This document shows, piece after piece, positions 14,053 through 16,984 of a stretch of DNA of 16,984 bases (position 1 is its first letter; each line of letters opens with the position of its first letter). Under the pieces are notes generated by a model. That model was given only the letters and a program-made list of their open reading frames with translations, ran no database searches and was not told where the DNA came from. Source of the DNA: Chloroflexota bacterium (GTDB lineage: Bacteria; Chloroflexota; Dehalococcoidia; JACQGW01); NCBI GenBank assembly GCA_016199325.1, contig JACQGW010000187.1, positions 1 through 16,984 of the forward strand. The letters are read 5' to 3'. Position numbers and translations under genes: made by a program.

Positions 14053-14985
14053 CCGGGGATCGATCAGGCCGTAGGAGAGATCGACCAGCAGGTTCGCCAG
14101 CACGAAGATCCCGGCGATGAGCAACAAGCTCGCCTGCACTGTGGGATAATCACGGTTCAGAATAGCGCTCACGGTGAGGGTGCCGAGGCCCGGCCAGGCG
14201 AAGACGGTCTCGACCAGGACGGCGCCGCCGAGCAGCGTCCCGAGCTGGAGGCCGACGACGGTGACGACCGGGATCATCGCGTTCCGGAAGGCGTGCCGAA
14301 TGACGACGGCGCGCTCCTGCAGCCCTTTCGCCCGGGCGGTGCGAACGAAGTCCTGGCTCAGCACTTCCAGCATAGTCGCCCGGGTCAGCCGGGCCACCAG
14401 CCCCACCGACCGCATCGCCAGCGTCACCGCCGGCAGGATCAGGTATCTCGGGACGTCGGCGAACGTGCCGCCCGCCGGCGGCTGCATGCCGGCCGGCGGC
14501 AGCCAGCGGAGCCACAGCGAGAAGGCCAGGATCAGCAGGATGCCGAGCCAGAACGACGGCATGCTGATGCCGACGAGCGCGAAGACCATCGTGACCTTAT
14601 CCGGCAACCGATATGGCCGCAGCGAAGCGACAATCCCGGCGCTGACGCCAACCACGGTCGAGATCACCAGGCTCGTGGCCGTCAGGAGCGCCGTCGCCTT
14701 GAATCGCTCGCCCAGCAGGTTGCCGATCCGCTCCCGCGTCATGATCGACCGGCCAAGGTTGCCCTGGAGAATCCCTTCCAGCCAGCGGGCGTACTGGATG
14801 GGCCAGGGCTGATCCAGGCCGAGATCCTGGCGCGTCTGGGCGATCGACTCCGGCGTGGCATCGGTGCCCAGCATCAGCCGGACCGGATCGCCCGGAATCA
14901 GGCGAAGGATCGCGAACGTGATGAGGGTGACGCCGAGCAGCGTCGGGACCGCCAGGACCAGGCGCTTAAGGATGTACTGGCCCAT
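14035..14985 (-). CDS. Peptide-type ABC transporter permease, DppB/OppB-like
   Basis: A 316-residue permease of the DppB/OppB family. It begins MGQYILKRLVLAVPTLLGV, has the LIPGDPVRLMLG segment of the first periplasmic region, DLGLDQPWPIQYARWL, about six membrane segments, the ATPase-contact loop VRTARAKGLQERAVVIRHAF and the C-terminal LSYGLIDPRVRY. ATG 14985 starts 11 bases after the stop of the solute-binding gene; the ribosome site is weak, so coupling with the upstream gene is likely. A longer frame to 15252 is antisense to the solute-binding gene and not used. Its original spacing to the dppC-like gene was disturbed by the 100 bp duplication and insert. Confidence 0.9.
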   Translation of the reverse strand: MGQYILKRLVLAVPTLLGVTLITFAILRLIPGDPVRLMLGTDATPESIAQTRQDLGLDQPWPIQYARWLEGILQGNLGRSIMTRERIGNLLGERFKATALLTATSLVISTVVGVSAGIVASLRPYRLPDKVTMVFALVGISMPSFWLGILLILAFSLWLRWLPPAGMQPPAGGTFADVPRYLILPAVTLAMRSVGLVARLTRATMLEVLSQDFVRTARAKGLQERAVVIRHAFRNAMIPVVTVVGLQLGTLLGGAVLVETVFAWPGLGTLTVSAILNRDYPTVQASLLLIAGIFVLANLLVDLSYGLIDPRVRYSK

Positions 14986-14996
14986 GCTCGTCCAAG

Positions 14997-16799
14997 CTAT
15001 CCGACCGACGCGCCCTGGAAGATGAAGTTCAGGTTCGGGTGCAGGAAGAAGCCCTTGACCTTCTTGTTCACAGCCATCGAGAAGACCTGGTGGTTGAGCA
15101 GGACGTGGGCGACCTCGTCGACGGCGGTCTTCTGGACCTGCGTGTAGATCTCCAGCCGCCGCTTGACGTCCTGGATCCGCCGCGCTTCTACGAGCAGCTT
15201 GTCGACCTGCTCGTTCTTGTAGTACGAGTAGTTCCAGCCGTTGGTCGGCCACATGAACGACGAGAAGACGCCGTAGAGGAAGTTGTCCGGGTCGCCGATA
15301 ACGGAGGAGAACGAGCTGAGCGTCAGCTCGTAAGAGTTCGGCTGCTTCTGCTCCAGGTCGTAGTGCGTCGCCGTGTCGTAGTTCTCGATCTTGACCCGGA
15401 CGCCGATCGCGGCGAGGTCGGCCTGGATGGCCGTCACTTGCTCGACCGACTTGATGTTGCCCGGGGAGTTCGTCGCGTTGATCAACCGCAGGTCCAGCCC
15501 ACTGCCGTAGCCCGCCTCCTCCAGCAGCGCCTTCGCCTTCTTCGGGTCGAAGGTTGGCGCCGGGAAGTCCTTGAGGTAGTACTCGCCGTACGCCTGCGAC
15601 AGCGGCGTCTTGGCGACGACCGCGACGCCCTTCAGGATGGTGTCGGCGATGGCCTGCTTGTTGATCGCAAGGTCGATGGCCTTGCGCACGCGGACGTCCT
15701 GGAACGCCTTGAACTTGAAGTTCAGGCAGAGGTAGGCGGCGTGCGAGCCGACGACGCGCTGGAGGGCGATGTTCGGGTCGGTCTCCAGGGTGGGCAGCAG
15801 GTCGGGGTCCGGATGGTAGATGAGGTCGACCTGCCCCGATCTAAGGGCGGCGACCTGTGCTTGCGGCTCGGGGATGACGACGAAGTTCAGGTTCTTGACC
15901 TTCGGCTTCTCGCCCCAGTAGTTAGGGTTGGCGCTCATCGCCGTCCGAACGTTCCGCTGGAACGAGTCGATCTTGAACGCACCGGCGCCCATCCCCTTCT
16001 GGCCGAAGTCGTCCTTGAGCTCCAGGGCCGTCTTCGGCTGGAGGACATAGCCCATCCGGTCGGTCATGAAGTGGAGGAGCGGTGTATTCGGCTCCTTCAG
16101 GGTCATTCTAAACGTGTACTCGTCGGGCGCCTCGATGCGATCGACGACGCTGAGGCGGCCGGCCCGCCCGGAGTACTGGTAGCCAGGGCTGTTCTTGTCG
16201 ATCTGCCGCTCGATGGTGAACTTGACGGCGTCGGACGTGACCGGCGCGCCGTCCCAGAACTTGGCGTTCTGGCGCAGCTTGAAGGTGTAGACGAGCCCGT
16301 CCGGCGAGATCTGCCACGACTCGGCGAGGGCGGGCTGGACCTCGAAGCTGGTCGGGGCGAAGCGGACGAGCGCATCGTAGGCGTTCAGCAGGATCTGCCG
16401 GCCCTCGATGCCGGACCCGCGGGTCGGGTCGAGGGATCGGGAGTCGGCGGCGAGGCCGACGTTGATGGTGCCGGTCGGCTCCCGGACCGCCGTCGCCGCA
16501 GGGACCGGCGACGGCGCCGCTGCTGGGGCCGTAGTAGGTGCCGCTGCGGGGGCGGTGGTAGGCGCCGCGGCAGCGGGCCTGGCCGCCGGGGCGGTGGTTG
16601 GGCTGGGGACAGCCGGGGCAGGTGCGACCGTCGGCGCCGGGGCAGGAGCGCCGCCGCAGGCGGTCAGGAGGGACACGCCGCCGAGGGCGGTCGCTCCGAG
16701 GGCGCCGGCTCGCGCAAGAAACGTTCGGCGAGAGAGCCGGACGGAGTGTCTTTCGGCCTGGGTTGGGTGATCGTTTGAACGGGCCCTGTTTTCCGACAT
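14997..16799 (-). CDS. ABC transporter solute-binding lipoprotein, family 5
   Basis: A 600-residue extracytoplasmic binding protein of the peptide/nickel family (SBP family 5). The N-terminus is a Tat-type lipoprotein signal: RRTFL (24-28), a hydrophobic stretch, and lipobox LTAC with the lipidated Cys48. A 55-residue Ala/Pro/Thr linker follows, then the binding domain with AYDALVRFAP, PALAESWQISPDGLVYTFKLR, the KFWDGAPVTSDAVKFTIER hallmark and DVRVRKAIDLAINKQAI. The mRNA has ATG codons at 16802 and 16799; the Shine-Dalgarno AAGGAGG (16806-16812) has better spacing to the second, which I chose. It heads an operon with the two permeases. No ATPase genes are seen. Ligand specificity (peptide or another compound) cannot be read. 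Confidence 0.93.
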   Translation of the reverse strand: MSENRARSNDHPTQAERHSVRLSRRTFLARAGALGATALGGVSLLTACGGAPAPAPTVAPAPAVPSPTTAPAARPAAAAPTTAPAAAPTTAPAAAPSPVPAATAVREPTGTINVGLAADSRSLDPTRGSGIEGRQILLNAYDALVRFAPTSFEVQPALAESWQISPDGLVYTFKLRQNAKFWDGAPVTSDAVKFTIERQIDKNSPGYQYSGRAGRLSVVDRIEAPDEYTFRMTLKEPNTPLLHFMTDRMGYVLQPKTALELKDDFGQKGMGAGAFKIDSFQRNVRTAMSANPNYWGEKPKVKNLNFVVIPEPQAQVAALRSGQVDLIYHPDPDLLPTLETDPNIALQRVVGSHAAYLCLNFKFKAFQDVRVRKAIDLAINKQAIADTILKGVAVVAKTPLSQAYGEYYLKDFPAPTFDPKKAKALLEEAGYGSGLDLRLINATNSPGNIKSVEQVTAIQADLAAIGVRVKIENYDTATHYDLEQKQPNSYELTLSSFSSVIGDPDNFLYGVFSSFMWPTNGWNYSYYKNEQVDKLLVEARRIQDVKRRLEIYTQVQKTAVDEVAHVLLNHQVFSMAVNKKVKGFFLHPNLNFIFQGASVG

Positions 16800-16839
16800 C
16801 ATGCGCCTCCTTCAGCGTCGATTGCTCGCGTGTGTGGGG

Positions 16840-16868
16840 GTTATACACGACGATGGGCCAACCGTCAA
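16840..16868 (-). promoter_or_regulatory. Sigma-A promoter of the peptide-uptake operon
   Basis: On the minus strand TTGACG (16863-16868), 17 bases, then TATAAC (16840-16845). The predicted start is near 16833, giving a leader of about 34 bases to the ATG at 16799 with AAGGAGG at 16806-16812. Confidence 0.75.
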
Positions 16869-16917
16869 GCAGGGATGAGCCGTGGTAGTGGACGCGCGAT
16901 TGCAGAACACGGATCCT

Positions 16918-16984
16918 GTCACCCTGAGCCGCAGCGAAGGGTCTCCTCGTGGTCGGCCAGGAGATGCTTCGCTGCGGCTCAGCA
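16918..16984. repeat. Second REP-like inverted pair, cut by window end
   Basis: Left arm 16918-16947 and right arm from 16959 to the end of the window are inverted copies of the same unit as at 12825-12896. The left arm carries ACCCT/AGGGT where the right arm carries TGCT/AGCAT, so the two arms differ at four positions but each arm keeps its own stem. Confidence 0.8.

Noticed and set aside
12973..15147. A 724-codon plus-strand open frame over the two permease genes
   Set aside because: It runs antisense to clear DppB/DppC-like genes and has an Arg/Asp/Gln-rich composition without any domain; it is the usual mirror frame of high-GC codon use.

Overview
This is a high-GC (roughly 65-70%) bacterial chromosomal window with sigma-A type promoters (TTGACA/TACAAT), a Tat-type lipoprotein signal followed by an Ala/Pro/Thr-rich linker, a sortase, and intergenic regions full of short repeats. 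Together these suggest a Chloroflexota genome, perhaps Thermomicrobia-like, or a similar single-membrane high-GC lineage. The taxonomic call is an inference; there is no rRNA or other marker gene here.

Layout. The left edge (2-748, +) is the C-terminal part of a thiamine-diphosphate enzyme. A SnoaL-like protein (872-1336, -) and a homocysteine S-methyltransferase family protein (1776-2717, -) follow, separated by a roughly 310 bp MITE-like element. The repeat-rich gap 2718-3304 leads into a four-gene minus-strand operon (7073 to 3305): an ABC ATPase, an ABC-2 permease, a GldG-like auxiliary protein and a DUF4340 protein, with overlapping or nearly touching genes. Its promoter lies back to back with that of a nitronate monooxygenase-family gene (7307-8389, +), and its 5' leader holds a terminator-like hairpin with a U-tract.

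The middle (8425-11482) carries a small secreted protein with an LPRAG sorting signal (-), a DUF72/YecE gene that looks leaderless (+), and a sortase (+) whose gene is bordered and invaded by repeats. The right third is a minus-strand peptide-uptake locus: a family 5 solute-binding lipoprotein (16799-14997), DppB-like permease (14985-14035), DppC-like permease (13920-13030), then an M19 dipeptidase-like protein (12693-11611) that lacks the usual N-terminal metal ligands. No transporter ATPase is present.

The most distinctive feature is the repeat content. A degenerate 7-bp repeat (GGTYCNN on one strand) occurs in at least five places and includes a 280 bp run of exactly 40 in-phase units. Two copies of a REP-like inverted pair show compensatory changes within a single arm. 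Two MITE-like elements have terminal inverted repeats, and a 35 bp duplication with a heptamer insert splits the two permease genes. I found no tRNA, rRNA, CRISPR array or transposase gene.
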